The position numbers were made by a program, and so were the translations under genes. The notes beneath the pieces were generated by a model. The model had not been told where the DNA came from. It ran no database searches and saw nothing but the letters and a program-made list of their open reading frames with translations. From Rhodobacteraceae bacterium UBA6141 (GTDB lineage: Bacteria; Pseudomonadota; Alphaproteobacteria; Rhodobacterales; Rhodobacteraceae), in contig DIVD01000045.1 in assembly GCA_002423245.1 (NCBI GenBank), forward strand, positions 18,997-67,464: 48,468 bases of DNA, in the 5' to 3' direction. Below, piece after piece: positions 34,368 to 43,064 of this stretch; position 1 is the first letter of the stretch; every line of letters starts with the position of its first letter.

Positions 34368-36173
34368 TCACACCACCACGGCGGCGCCATCGGTGGCGGG
34401 GCCGACATTGCGGCGGAAGCACTCGAACAGCTCGCGCCCGAGGCCGCTGCGGTTCGCGGCAAGGTCGGGGGTGGCGGCGGGCCGCGCGTCCAGATCGACG
34501 CCGATCACCGACAGCGTGCCCGCGAGCGCATCGACGCGGACCACATCGCCGTCCCGCAGCCGCGCCAGCGGGCCGCCCGCCGCCGCCTCGGGCGAGACAT
34601 GGATGGCCGAGGGCACCTTGCCGCTGGCGCCCGACATGCGCCCGTCGGTGACCAGCGCGACCCGAAGCCCGCGATCCTGCAGCACCGCGAGCACCGGGGT
34701 CAGCGAGTGCAGTTCCGGCATCCCGTTCGCCTGCGGCCCCTGAAAGCGCACCACCACCACCGTGTCCGAGGTGAACTCGCCGGCGCGGAAGGCGGCCTTC
34801 ACCTGCTCCTGATCCTCGAAGACGCGCGCCGGGGCCTCGATCACATGGCGTTCGGGCGCGACGGCAGAGGCCTTCATCACCCCGCGGCCAAGGTTGCCGG
34901 CAAGCTGCTTCAGCCCCCCGGTCGGCTGGAAGGGGTCGCTGGCGGGGCGCAGGATCCTGTCGTTCAGCGTCCGGGCGGGGCCCGCCTCCCAGACCAGCAC
35001 GCCCTCCTTCAGCCGGGGCTCGGCCGCATAGCGGGCAAGGCCGTCGCCGGCGATGGTCACCACGTCGTCATGCAAAAGCCCCGCCGACAGCAACTCGCCG
35101 ATCATGAAGCCAAGCCCGCCCGCGGCGTGGAAATGGTTCACATCGGCCAGCCCGTTCGGATAGACCTTGGCCATCAGCGGCACCACGTCCGACACCGCGG
35201 CGAAATCCGACAGGTCCAGCACGATCCCCGCCGCCCGCGCCATGGCCGGCAGGTGCAGCACGAGGTTGGTGGACCCGCCCGTCGCCATCAGCCCGACGAG
35301 GCCGTTGACGAAGGCGCGTTCGTCCAGCACATGCCCGGCGGGGCGGAAATCGTTGCCAAGCGCGGTGATCGCGGCAGCCCGTTCCACCCCCGCCACGGTC
35401 AGCGCCTCGCGCAGCGGCGTGCCCGGATTCACGAAGCTGGCGCCGGGCAGGTGCAGCCCCATGAACTCCATCAGCATCTGGTTGGTATTGGCGGTGCCGT
35501 AGAAGGTGCAGGTGCCCGGCCCGTGATACGAGGCCATCTCGGCCCGCATCAGCTCTTCGCGGCCGATCTCGCCGGTGGCGAATTTCTGGCGGATTTTCGA
35601 TTTCTCGTCGTTCGGCAGGCCCGAGGTCATCGGCCCCGCCGGCAGGAACACCGCCGGCACATGGCCGAAGGTGGCGGCGGCGATGATCAGGCCGGGCACG
35701 ATCTTGTCGCAGACGCCCAGATAGATCGCCGCGTCATAGGTGTTGTGCGACAGCGCCACCCCGGCGGCGAGCGCGATCACGTCGCGCGAGAACAGCGACA
35801 GCTCCATCCCGGTCTGGCCCTGCGTGACCCCGTCGCACATCGCGGGCACGCCGCCCGCCACCTGCGCGGTGGCGCAGACGGCGCGGGCGGCAGCGCGGAT
35901 CACCTCGGGGTAGCGTTCATAGGGCTGGTGCGCGGACAGCATGTCGTTATAGGCGGTGACGATGCCGATATGGGGGGCGCGCCCCGCCGCGAGCGCGGCC
36001 TTGTCCTCGCCCGTCGCGGCATAGGCATGAGCCTGGTTGCCGCAGGCCAGATGCGCACGGGCGGGGCCCGCCGTGGCGGCGCGCGCGATCCGGTCCAGAT
36101 AGGCGGCGCGGCTGACGGCCGAGCGGGCGCGGATGCGGTCGGTGACGGCGGCGATGGCGGGGTTCAGCGGCAT
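34368..36173 (-). CDS. edd: Phosphogluconate dehydratase
   Basis: A 601-residue iron-sulfur dehydratase converting 6-phosphogluconate to KDPG. Family patterns are IGIVTAYNDMLSAHQPY, GGVPAMCDGVTQGQTGMELSL, YLGVCDKIVPG, TCTFYGTANTNQMLMEF and GLMATGGSTNLVLHLPA, with the cluster cysteines in the second to fourth. The C-terminal swivelling domain has VTDGRMSGASGKVPSAIH. The ATG at 36173 is the first in frame after the divergent promoter region shared with the rlmI-like gene. Confidence 0.95.
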   Translation of the reverse strand: MPLNPAIAAVTDRIRARSAVSRAAYLDRIARAATAGPARAHLACGNQAHAYAATGEDKAALAAGRAPHIGIVTAYNDMLSAHQPYERYPEVIRAAARAVCATAQVAGGVPAMCDGVTQGQTGMELSLFSRDVIALAAGVALSHNTYDAAIYLGVCDKIVPGLIIAAATFGHVPAVFLPAGPMTSGLPNDEKSKIRQKFATGEIGREELMRAEMASYHGPGTCTFYGTANTNQMLMEFMGLHLPGASFVNPGTPLREALTVAGVERAAAITALGNDFRPAGHVLDERAFVNGLVGLMATGGSTNLVLHLPAMARAAGIVLDLSDFAAVSDVVPLMAKVYPNGLADVNHFHAAGGLGFMIGELLSAGLLHDDVVTIAGDGLARYAAEPRLKEGVLVWEAGPARTLNDRILRPASDPFQPTGGLKQLAGNLGRGVMKASAVAPERHVIEAPARVFEDQEQVKAAFRAGEFTSDTVVVVRFQGPQANGMPELHSLTPVLAVLQDRGLRVALVTDGRMSGASGKVPSAIHVSPEAAAGGPLARLRDGDVVRVDALAGTLSVIGVDLDARPAATPDLAANRSGLGRELFECFRRNVGPATDGAAVVV

Positions 36174-36339
36174 GGTTCGGTCTGGCGTCCTGGCTGTTGC
36201 GGGCGGGGCCGGTCGCGGAGGGCCGGTCGTGGGGGGGGCCGGTGGCGGGGCGGGGGCTGATCGCGAGCCGGGCGGCCGCGGCGAGGCCGTACGGGCGCAA
36301 GCTGCCCCGGGCTGGCGCGGGCCACTGACCCGGGATACA

Positions 36340-36354
36340 CCGGTAGCGCTAACG
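36340..36354. promoter_or_regulatory. Candidate LacI-family operator upstream of edd
   Basis: CCGGTAGCGCTAACG contains the perfect palindrome TAGCGCTA with a central CG, the pattern of LacI/GalR-family sites (GTTAGCGCTAAC type). It is 167 nt upstream of the edd start. Sugar-catabolic operons are often controlled by such repressors, but none is encoded in this window. Confidence 0.45.
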
Positions 36355-36372
36355 CCGCAAGCCCGCCTGCGA

Positions 36373-36414
36373 CCGGGCCGGCCTCCGCCCGAAGCCGGGC
36401 CGGCCTCCGCCCGA
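36373..36414. repeat. Direct duplication in the edd-rlmI spacer
   Basis: A unit containing GGGCCGGCCTCCGCCCGAA occurs twice, at about 36375-36393 and 36398-36416 (period about 23). Confidence 0.65.
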
Positions 36415-36454
36415 AAAGGGCCGGGTCACCAACCCCGGGGCGGGGAGAAGGTTC

Positions 36455-36473
36455 CTGTGGCAGGGTGCCACAG
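36455..36473. promoter_or_regulatory. Perfect inverted repeat CTGTGGCA-GGG-TGCCACAG
   Basis: Two perfect 8-bp arms around GGG, 115 nt upstream of the rlmI-like start. The shape suits a dimeric regulator, though an RNA hairpin in a leader is also possible. No T-run follows, so a terminator is unlikely. Confidence 0.5.
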
Positions 36474-36587
36474 CGGCGGCCTCGCGGGCGGGGCTGTGCT
36501 GCCGAAGGCGTGATGGTCAAGGGGGCCGCGCGGCGCGGTGCCTCGGACCCCCTTCCGCGATGCCGCGGAACCGACTAGAGGAAGGGG

Positions 36588-37829
36588 ATGACCCTCTCGC
36601 TCACCCCCTCCGCCCTTTCGGCCGCCGCCCTCGACCCTGCCGCCCGCCCCACCGTGCGGCTGCGTCCCAAGGCTGAAGCCCGCGCGATCCGCCACGGCTT
36701 TCCCTGGGTCTATGCGGACGAGCTGGTGACGGACCGGCGCACGCAGGCCCTCGCCCCCGGCACCATCGCCCGGCTGGAAGACAGCGAGCGGCGGGCGCTT
36801 GGCACCGTCACCGTCAACGGCAGATCGAAGATCATCGCAAGGATGCTGGACCGCGACCCCGAGGCGGTGATCGACCGGGCCTGGATCGCGGCGCGGCTGG
36901 TGCGGGCGCTGGCGCTGCGCGCGCGGCTCTACCCCGAGCCGTTCTACCGGCTGGTCCATGCCGAGGCGGACGGGCTGCCCGGCGTGGTGATCGACCGGTT
37001 CGGCGATGTCGCGGTGATCCAGCCCAATGCCGCCTGGGCCGAGGCGCTGCTGCCCGAGATCGCGGCGGCGCTGGCCGAGGTCACGGGCGTGGGGGCCATC
37101 GTGAAGAACGGGCAGGGCCGCTCGCGCGCGCTCGAAGGGCTGGCGGAGGAGACGCTGGTGCTGCAAGGCGCGGTCGCGGGGCCGGTGCCGGTGCGGATGA
37201 ACGGCGCGACCTACATGGCCGATGTGCTGGGCGGGCAGAAGACCGGCCTGTTCTTCGACCAGCGCCCGAACCATGCCTTCGCCGCGAGCCTTGCCCGGGG
37301 CGCGCGGGTGCTGGACGTGTTCTCGCATGTCGGCGGCTTTGCCCTTGCGGCGCTGGCGGGCGGCGCGGCCGGCGCGCTGGCCGTCGATGCCTCGGCCCCG
37401 GCGCTGGCGCTGGCCTCGCAAGGGGCCGGGGCGAGCGGGATGGCGGACCGCTTCGCCACGCGGCAGGGCGATGCCTTCGAGGTGATGGAGGCGCTGGCGG
37501 CGGAGGGCGCGCGCTTCGATCTGGTGGTCTGCGATCCGCCGGCCTTCGCGCCCGCGAAACCGGCGCTGGAGGCGGGCTTGCGCGCCTATGAGCGGGTGGC
37601 GATGAAGGCGGCGGCGCTGGTGGCGCCGGGCGGCTTTCTGGGCCTTTGCTCGTGTTCGCACGCCGCCGATCTTGCCAGCTTTCGCAACGCGAGCGCGCGC
37701 GGCATCGGCCGGGGCGGGCGGCGCGGGCAGATCCTTTACACCGGCTCGGCCGGGCCGGACCATCCGGTGCTGCCGCAACTGGCGGAATCGGACTACCTCA
37801 AGACGCTGTTCTTCCGGCTGGACGGCTGA
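36588..37829 (+). CDS. Class I SAM-dependent rRNA methyltransferase, RlmI-like
   Basis: A 413-residue protein. N-terminal PUA domain (VRLRPKAEARAIRHGFPWVYADEL), an EEHEA-like middle (LVHAEADGLPGVVIDRFGD), then a Rossmann methyltransferase with VLDVFSHVGGFALAAL (SAM motif), VVCDPPAFAP (motif IV) and LCSCSHA with the catalytic cysteine pattern of 5-methylcytosine enzymes. This is the layout of RlmI (23S rRNA m5C1962). GAGGAAGGGG precedes the ATG. The stop overlaps the ATG of the next gene by one base (TGATG), so the PIN protein is probably coupled. The exact rRNA position is inferred by family. Confidence 0.82.
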   Translation: MTLSLTPSALSAAALDPAARPTVRLRPKAEARAIRHGFPWVYADELVTDRRTQALAPGTIARLEDSERRALGTVTVNGRSKIIARMLDRDPEAVIDRAWIAARLVRALALRARLYPEPFYRLVHAEADGLPGVVIDRFGDVAVIQPNAAWAEALLPEIAAALAEVTGVGAIVKNGQGRSRALEGLAEETLVLQGAVAGPVPVRMNGATYMADVLGGQKTGLFFDQRPNHAFAASLARGARVLDVFSHVGGFALAALAGGAAGALAVDASAPALALASQGAGASGMADRFATRQGDAFEVMEALAAEGARFDLVVCDPPAFAPAKPALEAGLRAYERVAMKAAALVAPGGFLGLCSCSHAADLASFRNASARGIGRGGRRGQILYTGSAGPDHPVLPQLAESDYLKTLFFRLDG

Positions 37830-38371
37830 TGCGGGCGGTTCTGGATGCCTGCGTGCTGTATCCCACGGTGCTGCGCGAGGTGATGCTGGGGCTGGCGGGG
37901 CAGGGGCTTTACACGCCGCTCTGGTCGCCGCGGCTGCTGGAGGAATGGGCGCGGGCGGCGGCGAGGCTGGGGCCGGGGCAGGAGGTGATCGCGCGCGGCG
38001 ATGCGCTGGCGGCGGGCTTGCGCTTTCCGGGGGCGAGCGCCGTGCTGCCGCCGGGCGCCGAGGTGGCGCTGGATCTGCCCGATGCCGATGACCGGCATGT
38101 GCTGGCGGCGGCGATCGCGGCGGGGGCGGATGCCATCGTCACGCTGAACCTGCGCGACTTTCCCGCCCGGGCGCTGGCGCCGAAGGGAATCCGCGCCGTG
38201 CATCCGGACGCGTTCTTGCTGGAGTTGTGGCGGGAACATCCTGCCGCGGTGGCCGCCGTGGCCGAGGCGGTCAGGGCCGAGGCGGAACGGCTTTCGGGCG
38301 CGCCGCAGCCGCTGCGGGCGCTGATGAAGCGGGCAAGGCTGCCGAGGCTGGGCAAGGCGCTGGCCGCTTGA
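37829..38371 (+). CDS. PIN-domain protein
   Basis: A 180-residue protein with a PIN nuclease-like fold: AVLDACVLYP (Asp6), LLEEWARA (Glu38/Glu39), DLPDADDRHVLAAA (Asp88) and GADAIVTLNLRDFP (Asp110) give the acidic cluster that binds Mg2+ in active PIN ribonucleases. There is no antitoxin gene beside it; instead it is coupled to the rRNA methyltransferase through TGATG. It may cleave or sense RNA, or be a toxin relative without a partner here. The start is fixed by this overlap. A dispersed repeat (copy C) follows its stop. Confidence 0.75.
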   Translation: MRAVLDACVLYPTVLREVMLGLAGQGLYTPLWSPRLLEEWARAAARLGPGQEVIARGDALAAGLRFPGASAVLPPGAEVALDLPDADDRHVLAAAIAAGADAIVTLNLRDFPARALAPKGIRAVHPDAFLLELWREHPAAVAAVAEAVRAEAERLSGAPQPLRALMKRARLPRLGKALAA

Positions 38372-38376
38372 GACGA

Positions 38377-38441
38377 GGGGGGCTCTGCCCCCCGTCTCCT
38401 GCGGAGACTCCCCCCGGGATATTTTCGCCGGCAAGAAGCCG
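38377..38441 (+). repeat. Dispersed intergenic repeat, copy C
   Basis: GGGGGGCTCTGCCCCCC, the hairpin-forming GTCTCCTGCGGAGAC, then CCCCCCGGGATATTTT and GCAAGAAGCCG. It is closely similar to copy A and again fills a convergent junction. Confidence 0.82.
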
Positions 38442-38449
38442 AAGCGGAG

Positions 38450-39133
38450 TCAGCGCAGGCCCCAGCGGGCCTCGTTCGCCTCGATCGCGGCGATGCGTCC
38501 CGCGGTGGCGGGGTGGCTGAGCAGCCAGGCGGGGGCGTTGCCGCCTGCGCCGGTGAGCGCGTCCAGCTTGGTGAACAGGGTCTTTTGCGGGGCGGTGCCG
38601 ATGCCGGCCTTGACCAGCAGCGCCGAGGCCCAGGCATCCGCCTCGTACTCGTCGCCGCGCGACAGGCGGGCGGCCAGCAGGCCGGCCACGAAATTGGCGA
38701 TGACCACGCCGAGGCCGGGGATCACGCGGCCGAGGACCGCCATCAGCAGCATCCGCACCGCGTTCTGCCCGGTGAAGTCGATCATCCGCCGCCGGGAATG
38801 GCCAAGCGCCACATGCCCGAGCTCATGCGCGACGACCGAGGCGATCTCGTCGGCGCTGACCGCGCCCTCGCGGAACTTGCGGTAGAAGCCGCGGGTCAGG
38901 AAGATCCGGCCATCGGGGGCGGCGAGACCGTTCACCGCGTCCACCTCGTAGATCTGCACCGGGATCGCCTGCACCCCGGCCGCCTCTGCCAGCCGGTCCA
39001 GCACCGGGCGCAGCGAGGGATCGACCAGCCTTGCGGATTTCGCGTCAAGCTCGCGCCGCAGCTTCCAGGAGGAAAACTGCCACATCAGCAGGGCATAGCC
39101 GAGCATCAGGATGACCGGCAGCAGCTTCAGCAT
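38450..39133 (-). CDS. M48-family membrane metalloprotease
   Basis: A 227-residue HtpX/Oma1-like zinc protease. One N-terminal membrane segment (LLPVILMLGYALLMWQF) is followed by the zinc site H103-E-L-G-H107 and a downstream Glu in RGDEYEADAWA, with a second hydrophobic stretch around residues 125-150. VDAVNGLAAPDGRIFLTRG is the usual upstream signature of the family. It is 7 nt downstream of the retropepsin-like gene, so both are probably made from one transcript. A membrane quality-control role is inferred. Confidence 0.82.
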   Translation of the reverse strand: MLKLLPVILMLGYALLMWQFSSWKLRRELDAKSARLVDPSLRPVLDRLAEAAGVQAIPVQIYEVDAVNGLAAPDGRIFLTRGFYRKFREGAVSADEIASVVAHELGHVALGHSRRRMIDFTGQNAVRMLLMAVLGRVIPGLGVVIANFVAGLLAARLSRGDEYEADAWASALLVKAGIGTAPQKTLFTKLDALTGAGGNAPAWLLSHPATAGRIAAIEANEARWGLR

Positions 39134-39140
39134 CGGCGGC

Positions 39141-39722
39141 TCATCTGGTCAGCACCAGCCGGTCGCGGCGAATCTCCAGACTGGAGAAGCGCGAGAGATA
39201 GCCCATGCCGAGCAGCGAATCCTCGAGCCCGCCATCGGTGACGGTGGCGCGCACCGATCTGTCCTCGACGCCGCCCAGCACCACGCTGTCGATGCGCACG
39301 GGCGCCGTGGCCACCCGGCCATTCGCCGTCATCGCGGTGCCGACATAGGCCAGCGTCTCGGGGTTGATCCCGATGCGGGCGGCGTCGCTGCGCGACAGCA
39401 CCATGTCGCTCGCGCCGGTATCGACGACGAAGCGCACCGGCACGCCGTTCAGCTCCAGCGTCAGGTAGTAATGGCCGTCGCGGCTGACCGGCACCTCGAT
39501 GCGGGCGCCTTGCTCGAAGGCGGACTGGCGGGGGATCACCTCGCGGCTGATGTCGTTCCACAGGCCGCGTGCGGCGATGACGCCCAGGAAGATCAGCACC
39601 CAGATCGCGGCCTGGCTGGCCATCTGCGCGCCGTTGCGGCGGGCGGCAAGAAAGACCGACCCGCCGACGACCAGCGCCAGCAGCCCGAGGTAGATCAGCC
39701 TTGCGATATCGTCGCCGGTCAT
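39141..39722 (-). CDS. Retropepsin-like membrane aspartic protease (TIGR02281 type)
   Basis: A 193-residue protein with two N-terminal hydrophobic helices (residues about 9-26 and 38-53) and a clan AA domain with VDTGASDMVLS, Asp101 being the catalytic residue of a presumed homodimer. VPVSRDGHYYLTLELNG precedes it and LLGMGYLSRF follows as the second conserved loop. GGGAGGTG lies just upstream of the ATG at 39722. It is encoded directly before the M48 protease. Substrate unknown. Confidence 0.8.
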   Translation of the reverse strand: MTGDDIARLIYLGLLALVVGGSVFLAARRNGAQMASQAAIWVLIFLGVIAARGLWNDISREVIPRQSAFEQGARIEVPVSRDGHYYLTLELNGVPVRFVVDTGASDMVLSRSDAARIGINPETLAYVGTAMTANGRVATAPVRIDSVVLGGVEDRSVRATVTDGGLEDSLLGMGYLSRFSSLEIRRDRLVLTR

Positions 39723-39766
39723 CGCGCACCTCCCGTGACAGGATGTAGGGCGCCGCGCGGCAAATG

Positions 39767-40408
39767 TCAGCGCCCGGCGGGCAGCATCCCGATCATGCCG
39801 GCGCCGCGCATCCCGTCGAGCACGAACTGCACGGCCAGCGCCGCGAGCAGCATCCCCAGCAGCCGCGTCACCACCAGCGTGCCGGTGCGGCCGAGCGCGC
39901 GCTCGATCGGCCCGGCGACGAGGAACAGCGCCATCACGCAGGCCAGCACCGCCAGCATCACCCCGTGCACCGCCGCGACATTGCCCCAGCCCGCGCCCGG
40001 TGCGCCGACCAGCAGGATCATCGTCGCCATGGCCCCGGGCCCCGCGATCAGCGGCGTTGCGAGCGGAAAGATCGAGGGGTCATCGGCGAGGTCGGCCGCC
40101 GATTCCGCCGATTGCCCCTCGCGCCGCCGGGTGCGCCGCTCGAACAGCATGTCGAGCGCGGTGAGGAACAGCAAGAGGCCGCCCGCGATGCGGAAGGCGG
40201 GCATGGAGATGCCGATGCCACCCAGCAGACGCTCGCCCAGAAGGCCGAACAGGGTCAGCAGCCCGGCAGCCACGGCGCAGGCGCGCAGGCCGACGGCGCG
40301 GCGGCGGCGGGCATCCAGGCCCTGCGTCAGCGCGATGAACAGCGGCGCGAGGCCGATGGGGTCGACCACGATGAACAGGGTCACGAAGGCGGTGATATAC
40401 TCTGCCAC
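39767..40408 (-). CDS. MarC-family integral membrane protein
   Basis: A 213-residue membrane protein with six hydrophobic helices. FVTLFIVVDPIGLAPLFIALT at the N-terminus and PLATPLIAGPGAMATMILL are the two repeated MarC signatures. Despite the name, the family has no proven role in antibiotic resistance. The Arg-rich loop near residues 90-98 is cytoplasmic by the positive-inside rule. It lies between the ABC-F gene and the retropepsin-like gene, same strand, each with its own spacing (37 and 44 nt). Confidence 0.82.
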   Translation of the reverse strand: MAEYITAFVTLFIVVDPIGLAPLFIALTQGLDARRRRAVGLRACAVAAGLLTLFGLLGERLLGGIGISMPAFRIAGGLLLFLTALDMLFERRTRRREGQSAESAADLADDPSIFPLATPLIAGPGAMATMILLVGAPGAGWGNVAAVHGVMLAVLACVMALFLVAGPIERALGRTGTLVVTRLLGMLLAALAVQFVLDGMRGAGMIGMLPAGR

Positions 40409-40445
40409 TCTGGTCCCCCTGATGCCGGTCTCCCGGTTGGCGGCC

Positions 40446-42293
40446 TCAGCCCGCCTCGGCCGCGTCGAGCCGTTCCTGTGCCTTCAGCCACAGTGCCTCG
40501 GCCCGGTCCAGCCCGTCCATCACTTCGGCATATTTCTTCTGCCAGGTCTCGACCTCGCCGCCGCGGCCCTTTTCGTAAAGCGCGGGATCGGCGAGCTTCC
40601 TCGCCAGACGGTCGCGCATCTCGTTGATCTTCGCGAGCCGCTCCTCGCATTTGCGCAACTCGGCCTTCAGCGCGAGGATCTCGTCGCGGCTGGCGCGCTT
40701 CCTTTCCGCCCTGGGCTTTTCGGGCTTCGGCTCGTCCGATTGCAGCAGAAGCGCGCGATACGCCTCGAGATCCTCCTCATAGGGCCTCACCCCGCCGTCC
40801 TTGACCAGCCAGAGCCGGTCGGCGACGAGGCTCAGAAGGTGCATGTCATGGCTGACAAGGACCACGGCGCCGGAATAGCCGGTCAGCGCCTCGACCAGCG
40901 CCTCGCGCGATTCGATGTCGAGGTGGTTGGTCGGCTCGTCGAGGATCAGAAGGTGCGGCGCCTCGATGGTGGCGAGCAGCAGCGACAGCCGCGCCTTCTG
41001 GCCGCCTGACAGGCGCGCGACCGGGGTTTCGGCCTGATCGGCGCCAAGGCCGAAACCGGCGAGGCGGGCGCGCAGGCGCGGCTGGCCCTCGGCCGGGCGG
41101 ATGCGCTGGATGTGTTGCAGCGGCGTTTCGTCCAGATGCAGCTCATCGACCTGATGCTGCGCGAAATAGCCGATGCGCAGCTTGTTCGACCGGGTCACCT
41201 TGCCCGCGCTTGCGGTCAGCTTGCCGGCCAGCAGCTTCGAGAGCGTGGACTTGCCCTCGCCGTTGCGGCCCAGCAGCGCGATGCGGTCGTCCTGGTCGAT
41301 GCGCAGCGACAGATTGCGCAGCACCGGCGGGCCGCCATAGCCGACCGCCGCATCCTCCATGTTGATGATCGGGGGCGACAGTTCCTCGGGCGCGGGGAAG
41401 GTGAAGACGTGTTTGGCGGCCTCCTCGGGCGCGGTGATCGTGGTCATGCGTTCCAGCATCTTCACGCGGCTTTGCGCCTGCTTGGCCTTGCTGGCCTTGG
41501 CCTTGAAGCGATCGACGAAGGCTTGCAGGTGCTGGCGGCGGGCGTCCTGCTTGCGCGCCTCGGCGGCCTGCACGGCAAGCGAGGCCGCGCGGTTCCTGGC
41601 GAAGGTGTCGTAATTGCCGGTCCAGAGCGTCAGCTTGCGGTTGTCGAGATGCAGGATCGCGCCGACCGCCCGGTTCAGCAGGCCGCGGTCATGGCTGATG
41701 ATCAGCACGGTATGGGGGTATTTCGCGAGATAGGCCTCGAGCCAGAGCGCGCCTTCAAGGTCGAGATAGTTGGTCGGCTCGTCCAGCAGCAGATAGTCGG
41801 GCTGCGCGAACAGCACGCCCGCGAGCGCCACCCGCATCCGCCAGCCGCCCGAATAGTCCGAACAGGGGCGCAGTTGCGCCTCGGCGTCAAAGCCAAGACC
41901 CTTGAGGATGGCAGAGGCGCGGCCCTCGGCCGACCAGGCGTCGATATCGGTCAGCCGGGTCTGGATCTCGGCAATGCGGTGCGGGTCGGTCGCGGTTTCG
42001 GCCTCGGCCATCAGCGCGGCGCGTTCGCTGTCTGCCGCCAGAACGGTCTCGATCAGCGAGGTGCCGGAGGAGGGCGCCTCCTGCGAGACGCCGCCGATGC
42101 GGGCGCGGCCGGGCAGGGTGATGGAGCCACCCTCCAGCGCCAGTTCGCCGCGGATCAGGCGGAACAGGGTGGTCTTGCCGGCGCCGTTGCGCCCGACGAG
42201 TCCGACCTTGTGGCCGGTGGGGATGGTGGCGCTGGCGCCCTCGAACAGCGGGCGGCCTTCCACGGAATAGGTGATGTCGGAGATCCTGAGCAT
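40446..42293 (-). CDS. ABC-F family ATPase (Uup/YheS-like)
   Basis: A 615-residue soluble protein with two ABC domains and no membrane segment. Walker A motifs are GRNGAGKTT and GRNGEGKST, signatures YSGGWRMR and LSGGQKARL, Walker B LLLDEPTNYLD and LILDEPTNHLD. The linker between (residues about 240-300) is a basic helical arm as in ribosome-binding ABC-F factors, and the C-terminal 90 residues form a predicted coiled coil (KRASRDEILALKAELRKCEE). It probably acts on stalled ribosomes. GGAGG precedes the ATG. It is divergent from ndk. Confidence 0.88.
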   Translation of the reverse strand: MLRISDITYSVEGRPLFEGASATIPTGHKVGLVGRNGAGKTTLFRLIRGELALEGGSITLPGRARIGGVSQEAPSSGTSLIETVLAADSERAALMAEAETATDPHRIAEIQTRLTDIDAWSAEGRASAILKGLGFDAEAQLRPCSDYSGGWRMRVALAGVLFAQPDYLLLDEPTNYLDLEGALWLEAYLAKYPHTVLIISHDRGLLNRAVGAILHLDNRKLTLWTGNYDTFARNRAASLAVQAAEARKQDARRQHLQAFVDRFKAKASKAKQAQSRVKMLERMTTITAPEEAAKHVFTFPAPEELSPPIINMEDAAVGYGGPPVLRNLSLRIDQDDRIALLGRNGEGKSTLSKLLAGKLTASAGKVTRSNKLRIGYFAQHQVDELHLDETPLQHIQRIRPAEGQPRLRARLAGFGLGADQAETPVARLSGGQKARLSLLLATIEAPHLLILDEPTNHLDIESREALVEALTGYSGAVVLVSHDMHLLSLVADRLWLVKDGGVRPYEEDLEAYRALLLQSDEPKPEKPRAERKRASRDEILALKAELRKCEERLAKINEMRDRLARKLADPALYEKGRGGEVETWQKKYAEVMDGLDRAEALWLKAQERLDAAEAG

Positions 42294-42466
42294 GACGCCT
42301 CCTGCCCGAAGGGGGCGGCAAGGTCAATTGCTGCCTTGCGGCATGGGGCGTCGGGCGGGGGTGACCTGGAAAGGCGGTTTTCAAGGCCGCGCGGGCGTGA
42401 TAGCAGGCGCGGGCAAATATCGCTGCGGGCAGGGGCCCGCGGCAGCACGGAAAAAGGCATAGGCAC

Positions 42467-42889
42467 ATGGCCATCGAACGCACCCTTTCGATCATCAAGC
42501 CCGACGCGACCCGCCGCAACCTGACCGGCAAGATCAACGCGAAGTTCGAGGAAGCCGGCCTGCGCATCATCGCGCAAAAGCGCATCCGTCTGAGCCTTGC
42601 GCAGGCGCAGAGCTTCTACGCGGTCCACAAGGACCGCCCGTTCTTTGGGGAGCTGACCGAGTTCATGGCCTCCGAGCCGGTCGTCGTGCAGGTTCTGGAA
42701 GGCGAGGGGGCCATTGCCAGGAACCGCGAAGTGATGGGGGCGACCGACCCGGCCAATGCCGAAGACGGCACCATCCGCAAGGAATTCGCGCTGTCGGTCG
42801 GCGAGAATTCCGTCCATGGCTCGGACGCGCCGGAAACCGCGGCCGAAGAGATCGCCTATTTCTTCTCGGGTCTCGAACTGGTCGGCTGA
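42467..42889 (+). CDS. ndk: Nucleoside diphosphate kinase
   Basis: A 140-residue Ndk that balances nucleoside triphosphate pools. It has ERTLSIIKPDATRRN, RNREVMGATDPANA and the phosphorylated histidine His117 in NSVHGSDA, with full-length match to the family. The ATG follows AAAAAGGCATAGGCAC, which contains a weak AAGG. A strong hairpin lies 36 nt after the stop, so it is probably monocistronic. The 173-nt divergent spacer toward the ABC-F gene shows no clear promoter that I can assign. Confidence 0.96.
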   Translation: MAIERTLSIIKPDATRRNLTGKINAKFEEAGLRIIAQKRIRLSLAQAQSFYAVHKDRPFFGELTEFMASEPVVVQVLEGEGAIARNREVMGATDPANAEDGTIRKEFALSVGENSVHGSDAPETAAEEIAYFFSGLELVG

Positions 42890-42924
42890 CCGCGCCCGGC
42901 GGGCCGCCGGACCCCAAGCGTATC

Positions 42925-42954
42925 GAAGGCCGCTTCCCTCCGGGAGCGGCCTTC
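42925..42954 (+). terminator. Terminator-like hairpin after ndk
   Basis: GAAGGCCGCT and AGCGGCCTTC form perfect 10-bp arms around a 10-nt loop, 36 nt after the ndk stop. A second CGGCCTTC follows shortly after, with only a short T-containing tail. Confidence 0.65.
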
Positions 42955-43064
42955 GTCGTTGCGGCCTTCATCGTTGCTGCCGGATGCCGGGCGGCGGATG
43001 CTTCGGCGCGGCCTTCAGCAGCCGCGCGCGGGCGCGCTGACCGCCGGGCGCGCAGGTCGAGCGG

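Larger units (their letters stand above)
36174..36587. other. Divergent regulatory region, edd / rlmI-like gene
   Basis: This 414-nt region has no credible gene; the open frames crossing it are compositional. From left to right it holds G-rich short repeats (36205-36260), a LacI-type candidate operator at 36340-36354, a direct duplication at 36373-36414, and a perfect 8-bp-arm inverted repeat at 36455-36473. The rlmI-like start is preceded by GAGGAAGGGG. Confidence 0.6.

Noticed and set aside
36133..36520. Open frames on both strands in the edd-rlmI spacer
   Set aside because: Arg/Pro/Gly-rich, dominated by direct repeats, no ribosome site or domain; regulatory DNA is more likely.
39111..41009. 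632-codon plus-strand frame across the retropepsin, MarC and ABC-F genes
   Set aside because: Covers three genes with solid motifs on the other strand; no domain.
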